Source of the DNA: Bacteroidota bacterium
Lineage (GTDB): Bacteria > Bacteroidota > Ignavibacteria > Ignavibacteriales > Ignavibacteriaceae
Length of the DNA stretch: 13,277 nt
Direction of reading: 5' to 3'
Assembly: GCA_021778375.1 (NCBI GenBank)
Contig: JAJYCM010000043.1
Location: forward strand, 1-13,277
Shown here: positions 1 through 7,173 of the stretch, in pieces
Layout of the letters: every line of letters starts with the position of its first letter
Numbering within the stretch: position 1 is the first letter of the stretch
The notes under the pieces: model-generated
The model's input: the letters and a program-made list of their open reading frames with translations, nothing else
What the model was told of the DNA's origin: nothing
Databases searched by the model: none
Program-made: the position numbers and the translations under genes

Positions 1-113
1 GGGTCTTTTATGTTGCCGCTTTCCCTTACAAAGGTAAGCCATAGATCAATCTTTTTTTCATTCAATATTTGAACTGCTTGGGCTATTTTTTCTTTAAGAA
101 TATTATCTATCAT
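1..113 (-). CDS. M24-family metallopeptidase (Xaa-Pro aminopeptidase-like), N-terminal fragment
   Basis: Only the first 37 codons are present; the gene continues past the left edge. The reverse strand opens with ATG at 113, preceded by an AGAGG ribosome-binding site about 5 bases upstream. The peptide begins MIDNILKEKIAQAVQ and goes on to a DLWLTFVRESGN segment. That segment resembles the start of the creatinase-like N-terminal domain of M24 peptidases, which hydrolyse aminoacyl-proline bonds in the cytoplasm. The metal-binding catalytic domain lies outside the window, so activity cannot be judged. The gene is divergent from gdhA. Family assignment rests on a short N-terminal resemblance and is moderate. 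Confidence 0.55.
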   Translation of the reverse strand, partial: MIDNILKEKIAQAVQILNEKKIDLWLTFVRESGNIKD

Positions 114-484
114 TTTAACCTCTTTTTCGTTTAAGATTTCTCAGCTTTTTAGAAAATTTATTACTAATTTAGCAATAGAAAATTTCTTTCGGAAGAGATT
201 AGAAAAGAATTTATGATTATTCTTCCACTTAAAAAGCAAAATATTTCATATCGGGAAACAGATTATTTGTCAGCCATGTATATTGCTTGGTTGATAAAAT
301 TTTTTAATACTGCCTCAAGCGTAACCCGCTCGAATAGCAGTAAACCGGGAAGTAAGTTCATGGGAGTTATTTTTCGCTGGAAATTATACCCACAATTTCT
401 GAAATCTTTAAGCATAACAGGGCAACAATCCTTTTTAATCAACCAATTATTTATTAACCTATTCAAAAAAATAGTGAGTGTTTT
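114..484. other. 371-base intergenic region between divergent peptidase and gdhA genes
   Basis: I find no convincing gene here. Both strands have open frames of 67-98 codons, but neither has a usable ribosome-binding site or a recognisable product, and the plus-strand frame runs into gdhA. The region must hold the two divergent promoters. The part from about 305 to 400 is visibly richer in G+C than the AT-rich flanks, so it could be a decayed gene fragment or a structured leader. I see no clear terminator hairpin or known riboswitch consensus. Confidence 0.5.
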
Positions 485-1825
485 ATGTCTGAATACATTG
501 CAAAATTAATGTTGGAAGTTAAGGCCAAAAACCCTAACGAGCCTGAGTTTCATCAAGCAGTTCAAGAAATAGTAGAATCTCTTGAGGTAGTTTTAGAACG
601 TCATCCCGAATACCGTTCCGCAAAAATATTGGAGCGTATGGTAGAGCCGGAAAGATTAATTATGTTCCGCGTTCCATGGATGGATGATCAAGGAGAAATT
701 CATATCAACCGTGGATTTAGAATTGATATGAATAGCGCTATCGGTCCCTACAAAGGCGGATTAAGATTTCATCCTTCAGTCAATTTGGGAATTCTGAAAT
801 TCTTAGCATTTGAACAAGTATTAAAAAATAGTCTTACAACCTTGCCGATGGGTGGTGGAAAAGGCGGTTCAGATTTTGATCCCAAAGGGAAAAGCGATAA
901 TGAAGTAATGCATTTCTGTCAAAGTTTTATGACAGAACTCTTTCGCCATATTGGTCCAAATACTGATGTCCCTGCCGGCGATATTGGCGTAGGAACCAGA
1001 GAAATCGGATTTTTATTCGGACAGTATAAGAGATTAAAAAATGAATTTACTGGCGTTCTTACCGGTAAGGGATTAAATTGGGGCGGCTCTCTTATTCGCC
1101 CGGAGGCTACCGGTTTTGGAGCTGTTTATTTTGCACATGAAATGTTAAAAACTAAAGGAATGGAAATCGAAGGTAAAACTTTTGCTGTCTCCGGCTTTGG
1201 AAATGTTGCCTGGGGCGTTATTCAAAAAATTAATCAGCTTGGCGGACGAGTCGTTACGATTTCAGGCCCGGATGGATTCGTGTATGATAAATTCGGAGTA
1301 AAAGGAGAAAAAGTCGAATTCCTTTTGCAGATGAGAGCAAGCGCTAATGATAGAGTCCAAGAATATGCAGATAAATTTAAAGTGGAATTCTATCCAAATA
1401 AACGACCTTGGAGCGTTAAGGTTGATGTTGCAATGCCATGCGCAACTCAAAATGAAATTTTTGTTGATGACGCAAAGGAGCTTCTTAAAAATGGCTGCCA
1501 GTGTGTGTGTGAAGCTGCAAATATGCCTACAACTCTTGACGCATATAAGATCTTTAGAGATGCCGGAATTTTGTTTGCCCCGGGCAAAGCTGCTAATGCT
1601 GGCGGAGTAGCTGTCTCAGGTTTGGAAATGTCGCAAAACAGTATGCGTCTTCCCTGGCCTAAGGAAGAAGTCGATCATCGCTTAAACCAAATTATGAAAC
1701 AAATACACGACACGTGTATTTCAACTGCTGAAAGATTTGGTACTCCGGGTAATTATGTGAACGGTGCAAATATTGCAGGCTTCCTTAAAGTTGCAGATGC
1801 TATGCTTGATCAAGGCCTAGTTTAA
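485..1825 (+). CDS. gdhA: Glutamate dehydrogenase, hexameric NADP-type (EC 1.4.1.4)
   Basis: Catalyses reductive amination of 2-oxoglutarate with ammonium to glutamate in the cytoplasm, joining nitrogen assimilation to the TCA cycle. At 446 residues it matches the small bacterial hexameric class; E. coli GdhA is about 447. Residues 85-97 (IGPYKGGLRFHPS) carry substrate lysine K90, residues 121-128 (PMGGGKGG) carry catalytic lysine K126, and DVPAGDIGVG at 161-170 carries the catalytic aspartate D166. The Rossmann fold begins at SGFGNVAWG (236-244). The loop after its second strand reads SGPDG (260-264) rather than the SDSSG of E. coli, so NADP preference is probable but not certain. CATQNE (319-324) and APGKAANAGGV (365-375) are also family signatures. 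An unusual CxCxC cluster lies at C338/C340/C342. ATG at 485 gives an N-terminus aligned with the family, although its ribosome-binding site is weak. A strong hairpin follows, so it is probably monocistronic. Confidence 0.96.
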   Translation: MSEYIAKLMLEVKAKNPNEPEFHQAVQEIVESLEVVLERHPEYRSAKILERMVEPERLIMFRVPWMDDQGEIHINRGFRIDMNSAIGPYKGGLRFHPSVNLGILKFLAFEQVLKNSLTTLPMGGGKGGSDFDPKGKSDNEVMHFCQSFMTELFRHIGPNTDVPAGDIGVGTREIGFLFGQYKRLKNEFTGVLTGKGLNWGGSLIRPEATGFGAVYFAHEMLKTKGMEIEGKTFAVSGFGNVAWGVIQKINQLGGRVVTISGPDGFVYDKFGVKGEKVEFLLQMRASANDRVQEYADKFKVEFYPNKRPWSVKVDVAMPCATQNEIFVDDAKELLKNGCQCVCEAANMPTTLDAYKIFRDAGILFAPGKAANAGGVAVSGLEMSQNSMRLPWPKEEVDHRLNQIMKQIHDTCISTAERFGTPGNYVNGANIAGFLKVADAMLDQGLV

Positions 1826-1874
1826 TTTTGATAGTATTCTATCTTTGTGCATCAATCACAACTTGCACTACTTC

Positions 1875-1911
1875 AAATAAGAAATCTCCTTCTAAAGGAG
1901 ATTTCTTATTT
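1875..1911 (+). terminator. Rho-independent terminator after gdhA
   Basis: A perfect inverted repeat has 17-base arms (1875-1891 and 1895-1911) and a 3-base CTA loop. The stem holds an AGAAATCTCCTT/AAGGAGATTTCT core, and its outer AAATAA/TTATTT pairs supply the flanking A and T tracts. It begins 50 bases after the gdhA stop and ends 58 bases before the next start, so it probably separates the two transcription units. The symmetric A/T flanks would let it work in either direction, but only + strand genes use it here. Confidence 0.85.
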
Positions 1912-1956
1912 TGATCGAAATAGCTTGTTGCTACTTAAGGTTGTTTTTTAATATTT

Positions 1957-1972
1957 ATGAGAGTTCTTCTTG
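1957..1972 (+). promoter_or_regulatory. Translation start site with TTG initiator and overlapping out-of-frame ATG
   Basis: A GAGAG ribosome-binding site (1959-1963) lies 6 bases upstream of the TTG at 1970, supporting TTG as the initiator. An ATG at 1957 opens an out-of-frame 7-codon frame that stops at 1980, overlapping the start. The first in-frame ATG, at 1997, has no ribosome-binding site. The same geometry (ATGAG, then TTG 13 bases after the ATG) recurs at 9793-9808. Confidence 0.45.
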
Positions 1973-4900
1973 ACCGATAAATCAGTAATTTCAAAAATGG
2001 ACAAATTTAATATCATTGACATTGAAGATATTTTTAGCACTCGTATTAAAGAGTTCCAAAAATTAATGCGTTATAAAATTCGGGAAATCTTGCTCATCTC
2101 AAGCCTTTATGATTATTATCTCTTTGAGGAAGACGGAAGATTGTATGAACTTATCCGGCAGGATTATCAACTTCTAAACTTAAGCCAGGCTCCTGAAATT
2201 ACGCACGTCACAACCGGCTCGGAAGCTCTGGAGCTAGCTCTTGAAGATAATCGCTTCGACTTAATTATCACCACTTTGCACATCGAAGATATGCATGTAA
2301 TTAAGTTTGCCCGGCTTATTCGCGATGCAGGCATTAAAACTCCGATTATTCTATTGGCTTACGACAACCGTGAACGGAAAGATTTAATCGCAAATTATGA
2401 TACTTCCATCTTTGATAGAATTTTTATTTGGCAAGGGGATTACCGCCTCATAATTGGTATAATTAAATATGCCGAAGATAGAATTAATGTCGAAAATGAC
2501 ACTTCCGTTGTCGGTGTACAGGTAATAATTTTAGTTGAAGATAATGTAAAATTTTATTCAGCTTATCTCCCCCTAATTTATACTGAAATATTTGATCAGT
2601 CACAGCGTCTACTTTCTGAAGGAGTCAATTTAACCCACAAATATTTAAGGATGCGTGCCCGTCCGAAAATTCTTCTCTGTACTACCTATGAAGAAGCCTG
2701 GGAATATTATACAAAGTATGAAGATTTTATCCTCGGAATAATTACTGATAGCAATTTCAGGCACTTTGGTGTCAGAGACCCGGAAGCGGGAATTAAGTTT
2801 GCCAAAAATGTAAAAGCCCAACACAAGGATATTCCGATTCTTCTTCAATCAAGTAATGCTGAGTTTGCTGAAAAGGCCAAAGAAGTCGGTGCCGATTTTC
2901 TCCTGAAAGGTTCGCCAAAGCTTCTGCATGAACTCCGTAAGTTCATTATGAATAATCTAGGTTTTGGAGATTTTATATTTCAAGCTGCTAACGGGAAAAA
3001 AGTAGGACGTGCTAATAATCTTAAAACACTCGAAGAACAATTAAAAATTGTTCCCGACGAAAGTATCTTCTATCATGCTGAAAGAAATGATTATTCTAAA
3101 TGGCTTAAAGCAAGAACAGAATTTTGGTTAGCTCATAAATTAAGACCGAGAAAAGTCTCAGACTTCAAAAATTCATCGGAGTTAAGAAACGAATTAATTA
3201 CTTCTATCCATTTGTACCAAGAAAATAGATTAAAAGGTGTAATCACAGACTTTAATAAGGAATCATTCGATGATAAAAATAGTTTCGCAAGAATCGGTGG
3301 CGGATCACTCGGCGGTAAAGCACGCGGGCTCGGTTTTATCAATACTTTAATCAATAATGACAAGATAAAAAATAAATTTGACGGAATTGAAATCTCTGTC
3401 CCTTCAGCCGTTGTTATTGCTACGGATGTTTTCGATCAGTTCTTGGAAGATAACCGCCTTGATATTTTTGCGCTCGGCGGAATTGATGATGATGAAATTA
3501 CCCGCCGCTTTCTTGATGCAAAAATCTTTCCGCTTGAAATTGTAACAAAGCTTATTGACTTTTTGAGTGCCATTCACGAACCTCTTGCTGTGCGCTCCTC
3601 AAGTCTGCTTGAAGATTCGCAGTTTCAACCTTTTGCCGGTGTTTACCAAACTTATATGATTCCGAACAACGATCCAGATCCTAAAATCCGGCTTGAACAG
3701 TTACTTCAAAGCATCAAAGGAGTTTTTGCTTCTACCTTTTATAAAAAGGCTCAAGATTATATGAAGGCTACAACTTACCGCCTGGAAGAAGAAAAGATGG
3801 CAGTTATTATTCAAAGGCTTGTTGGGGCGCAGCGGGATGGACGCTTCTATCCGGATTTTTCAGGAGTTGCAAAATCGTATAACTTTTACCCGATCTCTCC
3901 GCAAAAATCTACGGACGGAATCGCCATGGTTGGACTAGGGCTAGGAAAGCAGGTCGTAGACGGAGGTAATGTGGTAAGATTTTGCCCAAGATATCCTAAA
4001 CATATGATGCAATTCTTTTCTGCAAAAGAAACTGTTCGGAATGCACAACAAGAATTTTTTGCACTCGATTTAACCGATCATTCAAATAAAATTCTTACTG
4101 GTAAACCTGATAATTTTATTAAGAGATTTGACTTGAAAAAAGCTGAAGAGGATAACACTTTAATAAATGTTGGCTCTACATACTCGGTAGAAAATGATGC
4201 TGTTTATGATGGCGTATCAAGAGCCGGTAAGCGAGTAGTTACTTTTGCTCCCATTTTAAAACAAAAAGTTTTTCCGCTTGCCGATATCTTAGATATACTT
4301 CTCGATCTTGGGGCTTGGGGAATGGGTGTTCCGGTAGAAATTGAATTTGCCGTTAATCTTGAAGTCCCTTTCGGCAGACCGAAAGAATTTGCTATGCTTC
4401 AAATGCGTCCCTTGGTTATTAGCCATGAGTTAGAAGAGCTTGATGTTGATTCTGCGAATATGGAAGACTTGATCTGTCAAAGCCAACAGGTGCTTGGCAA
4501 CGGCGCAATAAAAGATATTCATGATATTGTCTTTGTCGATATTAAAAAATTTGACCGTTCTAAAAGCCAGGAAACTGCTGCAGAAGTAAGTTATTTTAAT
4601 TCAATATTGCTTGATCAGAAAAGACCGTATATTTTAATCGGAGTGGGGCGCTGGGGAAGTCTTGACAAATGGCTTGGTATACCTGTTACTTGGGATCAGA
4701 TTGCGGGCGCCTCGGTAATTGTAGAATCCGGATTTAAAGATTTTAATGTTACACCTTCTCAAGGCTCTCACTTTTTTCAAAATATTACTTCATTTAAAAC
4801 CGGGTATTTTACTGTTAATGACCTTAATAAGTTGGGCTTTATTGACTGGCAGTGGCTTCTTTCTCAAAAACCGTTCAAAGAATTAGTCTGGACGAGACAC

Positions 4901-4978
4901 TTACGCTTTAATGAGCCGATAACTGTTAAAATCAATGGTCATAAAAGCAAGGGAGTTGTTTCCAAACCTGGGAAATAA
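1970..4978 (+). CDS. Two receiver-like domains fused to a PEP/pyruvate-binding (PPDK N-terminal) ATP-grasp domain
   Basis: 1002 residues with no signal peptide or membrane segment, so probably cytoplasmic. Residues about 38-165 look like a response-regulator receiver but lack its active site: the acidic pair is SS (44-45), the phospho-aspartate position is T102, the Thr/Ser position is A130, and no lysine ends the last strand. Residues about 184-330 form a second receiver that keeps the acidic pair E190/D191, D260, S294 and K313. Residues about 440-817 match the PEP/pyruvate-binding domain (PF01326 type), with IGGGSLGGKARGLGF (442-456), LAVRSSSLLEDSQFQPFAGV (539-558), GLGLGK (655-660), EIEFAV (790-795) and LQMRP (810-814). 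The phosphohistidine swivel and PEP TIM barrel of PEP synthase or pyruvate phosphate dikinase are absent. Residues 818-1002 are an unassigned tail containing GVGRWGS (891-897) and SQGSHFF (930-936). Such proteins are often labelled PEP synthase, but full catalysis is unlikely. A phosphorylation-controlled, nucleotide-dependent role is inference. It lies between a terminator and the sco gene and may be transcribed alone. Confidence 0.8.
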   Translation: MTDKSVISKMDKFNIIDIEDIFSTRIKEFQKLMRYKIREILLISSLYDYYLFEEDGRLYELIRQDYQLLNLSQAPEITHVTTGSEALELALEDNRFDLIITTLHIEDMHVIKFARLIRDAGIKTPIILLAYDNRERKDLIANYDTSIFDRIFIWQGDYRLIIGIIKYAEDRINVENDTSVVGVQVIILVEDNVKFYSAYLPLIYTEIFDQSQRLLSEGVNLTHKYLRMRARPKILLCTTYEEAWEYYTKYEDFILGIITDSNFRHFGVRDPEAGIKFAKNVKAQHKDIPILLQSSNAEFAEKAKEVGADFLLKGSPKLLHELRKFIMNNLGFGDFIFQAANGKKVGRANNLKTLEEQLKIVPDESIFYHAERNDYSKWLKARTEFWLAHKLRPRKVSDFKNSSELRNELITSIHLYQENRLKGVITDFNKESFDDKNSFARIGGGSLGGKARGLGFINTLINNDKIKNKFDGIEISVPSAVVIATDVFDQFLEDNRLDIFALGGIDDDEITRRFLDAKIFPLEIVTKLIDFLSAIHEPLAVRSSSLLEDSQFQPFAGVYQTYMIPNNDPDPKIRLEQLLQSIKGVFASTFYKKAQDYMKATTYRLEEEKMAVIIQRLVGAQRDGRFYPDFSGVAKSYNFYPISPQKSTDGIAMVGLGLGKQVVDGGNVVRFCPRYPKHMMQFFSAKETVRNAQQEFFALDLTDHSNKILTGKPDNFIKRFDLKKAEEDNTLINVGSTYSVENDAVYDGVSRAGKRVVTFAPILKQKVFPLADILDILLDLGAWGMGVPVEIEFAVNLEVPFGRPKEFAMLQMRPLVISHELEELDVDSANMEDLICQSQQVLGNGAIKDIHDIVFVDIKKFDRSKSQETAAEVSYFNSILLDQKRPYILIGVGRWGSLDKWLGIPVTWDQIAGASVIVESGFKDFNVTPSQGSHFFQNITSFKTGYFTVNDLNKLGFIDWQWLLSQKPFKELVWTRHLRFNEPITVKINGHKSKGVVSKPGK

Positions 4979-5069
4979 GTCCGTAGACAAGCCTGAAATC
5001 GTGAAATCACAATTTAAAATTGATGAATTAGTTAAATTTAATTAATAAATTTTGATACGGTTTTGATAA

Positions 5070-5690
5070 ATGAATCATCTCAAATTTGCTTCAAATAAAA
5101 TTACATTATTTATTTTCTTCTCCGGTTTAATCTCCTTTCTTTTCTTCGGCTGTGCAAAGAAATTTCCCGAACAGAAAGATATATCCGGTAATAATTATGT
5201 TTTGTTAAACCAAGATAGTGCAAAGGTAAATTTCCCCTCTGATTTTAAGGGAAAAATTCTTGTAATTACTTTTATCTACACCAACTGCCCGGATATTTGT
5301 CCAATGACGACTCATAATATGCAGATGGTTCAGCAGAAGCTTGCTAAAGAAGGAATAACCGAAGTGCAATTTGCTGCCATGTCGTTTGACCCAAGTCGCG
5401 ATACACCCACAGTATTAAAAGAATATGCCGAAATAAGGGACATAGACTTAAAAAATTTTATTTTCCTCACCGGAAATAAAAAAAATGTTTACTCTATAAT
5501 TCATGAGTTTAATTTCATTGCTATACCAGGCGATACAACTTTTGTCGATAAAAAATATCCGGTCTATTTTTACACTCACACGGATAAACTTTTTCTAGTT
5601 GACAAACAAGGAAGAATTAGAAACGAATACCGCGGTAGTAAGGTAAATTCTCAAAAATTAATTTCAGATATAAAATCTTTAGAGGATTAA
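5070..5690 (+). CDS. Sco1/SenC-family copper-binding thioredoxin-like lipoprotein
   Basis: A 206-residue Sco protein that delivers copper to, or keeps reduced, the CuA site of cytochrome c oxidase from the periplasmic side of the membrane. The N-terminus is a lipoprotein signal: a hydrophobic run at residues about 11-27 ends in the lipobox FFGC, making C28 the lipidated cysteine. The thioredoxin-like domain has the copper-binding CPDIC motif (C73 and C77) in FIYTNCPDICPMT, the family's SFDPSRDTP (105-113), and the third ligand H170 in YTHTDKLFLVD. All Sco ligands are present. ATG at 5070 places the signal directly at the N-terminus, though no strong ribosome-binding site is visible. Its stop is one base before the PCu(A)C gene, so the two are almost certainly one operon. 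No oxidase subunit gene is in the window. Confidence 0.92.
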   Translation: MNHLKFASNKITLFIFFSGLISFLFFGCAKKFPEQKDISGNNYVLLNQDSAKVNFPSDFKGKILVITFIYTNCPDICPMTTHNMQMVQQKLAKEGITEVQFAAMSFDPSRDTPTVLKEYAEIRDIDLKNFIFLTGNKKNVYSIIHEFNFIAIPGDTTFVDKKYPVYFYTHTDKLFLVDKQGRIRNEYRGSKVNSQKLISDIKSLED

Positions 5691-5691
5691 A

Positions 5692-6096
5692 ATGGTTCTT
5701 GTTTTTGCATTTCTCGCGTTATTAAATTTACATCTTCAAAAAGTTGATGTGAAAAATGCGTGGCTTCGCCCCGCGAACAAAGGCATGAACAGCGCACTTT
5801 ATTTTGAGGTAACTAATAATTCCGGTAAACCTGAAACTTTGCTGTATGTAAGCTCAAATATTGCCGAACTTGTGCAGCTTCACGAATCCTATACCCAAAA
5901 AGGGATGATGGGGATGCGCGAGGTTAAAGACGTTGTTATTAAACCCCATTCTACTTTTTCATTTAAAGAGGGTGGCTACCATGTTATGCTTTTATTTTTG
6001 AAAAAAAACTTAAAGCCTAATTCAACTAAAGTGTTTTTTCTCCACTTTAAAAACTCAGGTACCGTAAAAATCAAAGCAGTTGTAAAAAAAGGATGA
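5692..6096 (+). CDS. PCu(A)C-type periplasmic copper chaperone
   Basis: A 134-residue protein of the PCu(A)C/DUF461 family, which binds Cu(I) in the periplasm and passes it to the CuA centre of cytochrome oxidase, often together with Sco. The copper site fits the family pattern: H64, then ten residues, M75, then 21 residues, then H97-V-M99. M72 and M73 lie close by and may help. AWLRPANKGMNSALYFEVTN (23-42) matches the conserved start of the domain. The N-terminal 14 or so residues are hydrophobic but carry no positive charge and no obvious cleavage site, so export is probable but the signal is weak. An AGAGGA ribosome-binding site at 5681-5686 lies inside the end of the sco gene, 5 bases before the ATG, pointing to translational coupling. 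It converges with the aldo/keto reductase, 9 bases separating the two stops. Confidence 0.88.
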   Translation: MVLVFAFLALLNLHLQKVDVKNAWLRPANKGMNSALYFEVTNNSGKPETLLYVSSNIAELVQLHESYTQKGMMGMREVKDVVIKPHSTFSFKEGGYHVMLLFLKKNLKPNSTKVFFLHFKNSGTVKIKAVVKKG

Positions 6097-6105
6097 GATT
6101 TGTAA

Positions 6106-6990
6106 CTAAATTTGGCCTGCCCAATTATCGTCATTTTGCTTAAAAGTCTTCCTCAAGTTTGAATAAATTTCTTCCGGGAGGGGACCCTTTTCCAAAATCA
6201 TTAAATTGTTTTTAAGATGATCAAGATTGGAAGTTCCAACAATAAACGTATCTACACCTTCAGTAAAAGCTGTAAACCTTAGTGCGGTATCAAGCCAGTT
6301 ATCTCCAAAATCTAAGTCCATTTTTTTCATTCGCAGCCAATATTGCTCGGCATATCTTCCGTGAGGTTGCTCCGGAAATTTCCAAGGAATATTCCCGGCA
6401 GGACGCTTCGCGATTACTCCTATTCCTCTTTTTTTAGCTTCCGGTAAAAGGTAGTCAAGATTTCTTTGATCAAAAATATTTACAGATGTTTGCACGCTTC
6501 CAAACTTTCCGGAATGAATTGAATAGCCAAGCTCATCGTTTTCACCGGAATAAGCTGCAAATCTAACTTTACCGGCCTCAACTGTTTTTTGGAGAGCAGC
6601 AATTACTTCGCCGTATTCAAGCGTTCCAAGCAGACACGAATGTAAATGAACAATATCTATGTAATCCGTTTTAAGTGTTTGTAAAGCCCTATCAACTCCG
6701 GCAATTATACAATCATAAGTCCAATCATTGTAGCCAGGAACATCATAGCCAACTTTTGTGGAAAGGATAAATTCATCCCTGCGATGCGAAATATGTTTGC
6801 CAATTCTTTCTTCTGAAGCTCCATAGCCTCGTGCAGTATCAATAAGATTAATTCCGAGATCTAAAACGGAATTAAGAAGACGTGAAGCCTCTTCATCTGT
6901 TAACTCATTTGCATCTATATGTCCTGCGCCAAATCCAAGAGGGAACACCTTTAAACTACTATTCCCAAAATTTCTTTTTTCTATTTTCAT
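6106..6990 (-). CDS. Aldo/keto reductase
   Basis: A 294-residue NAD(P)H-dependent oxidoreductase with the (beta/alpha)8 barrel of the aldo/keto reductase superfamily, of normal length. The catalytic tetrad is visible: D51 and Y56 in LIDTARGYGASEERIG, K79 in ILSTKVG, and H117 in DYIDIVHLHS. The cofactor segment FIVGTSNLDHLKNNL (249-263) is typical of the family. It has no signal peptide and should be cytoplasmic. The carbonyl substrate cannot be read from sequence. The C-terminal NDDNWAGQI resembles the ending of stand-alone bacterial members often called general stress or oxidoreductase proteins. ATG at 6990 has no evident ribosome-binding site but is well placed before the first barrel strand. 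It is divergent from the stress-protein/antiporter pair and shares a 183-base control region with it. Confidence 0.93.
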   Translation of the reverse strand: MKIEKRNFGNSSLKVFPLGFGAGHIDANELTDEEASRLLNSVLDLGINLIDTARGYGASEERIGKHISHRRDEFILSTKVGYDVPGYNDWTYDCIIAGVDRALQTLKTDYIDIVHLHSCLLGTLEYGEVIAALQKTVEAGKVRFAAYSGENDELGYSIHSGKFGSVQTSVNIFDQRNLDYLLPEAKKRGIGVIAKRPAGNIPWKFPEQPHGRYAEQYWLRMKKMDLDFGDNWLDTALRFTAFTEGVDTFIVGTSNLDHLKNNLMILEKGPLPEEIYSNLRKTFKQNDDNWAGQI

Positions 6991-7060
6991 TGCAAAATAA
7001 TATTATGTTTTCATTAAATTAAGTGTTAAAGATAGCAATCCTTATTAATAATCAAAAACC

Positions 7061-7095
7061 TTTTAAACTTTTAAATTCTTTAAAAAAGTTTAAAA
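7061..7095. repeat. Perfect 12-base inverted repeat, candidate operator
   Basis: TTTTAAACTTTT (7061-7072) is repeated in inverse as AAAAGTTTAAAA (7084-7095) with an 11-base spacer. The arm centres lie 23 bases apart, about two helical turns. It sits between the divergent aldo/keto reductase and stress-protein genes, where no terminator is needed, so an operator for a dimeric regulator is more likely. Low-complexity AT sequence makes chance a real alternative. Confidence 0.4.
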
Positions 7096-7096
7096 C

Positions 7097-7131
7097 TTGA
7101 CTTTTATTCTTAAAATTTCAATTATTAATAT
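7097..7131 (+). promoter_or_regulatory. Possible promoter for the stress-protein/antiporter operon
   Basis: TTGACT (7097-7102) resembles a -35 hexamer and begins one base after the right arm of the inverted repeat. Downstream is a very AT-rich run without a clean -10: AATTAT at 7120-7125 has a 17-base spacer, and TAATAT at 7126-7131 is a weaker fit at longer spacing. Bacteroidota-type promoters differ from this consensus, so the call is tentative. Confidence 0.25.
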
Positions 7132-7173
7132 AAAATAATTATTATTATAAACTCGTTAATCAAAGACAACAAA

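Noticed and set aside
213..509. Plus-strand 98-codon frame overlapping the gdhA start
   Set aside because: It overlaps the well-supported gdhA N-terminus in another frame, has no ribosome-binding site and no recognisable domain.
2645..2848. Minus-strand frame inside the receiver/PEP-binding gene
   Set aside because: It lies opposite a continuous, motif-rich coding region; no start signal or recognisable product.
1970..4978. Naming the fusion protein ppsA (PEP synthase)
   Set aside because: The swivel histidine domain and PEP-binding barrel are not visible, so the enzyme name would overstate what the sequence supports.
5010..5022. Palindrome CAATTTAAAATTG upstream of the sco gene
   Set aside because: Short 6-base arms in AT-rich DNA; expected by chance and with no promoter element beside it.
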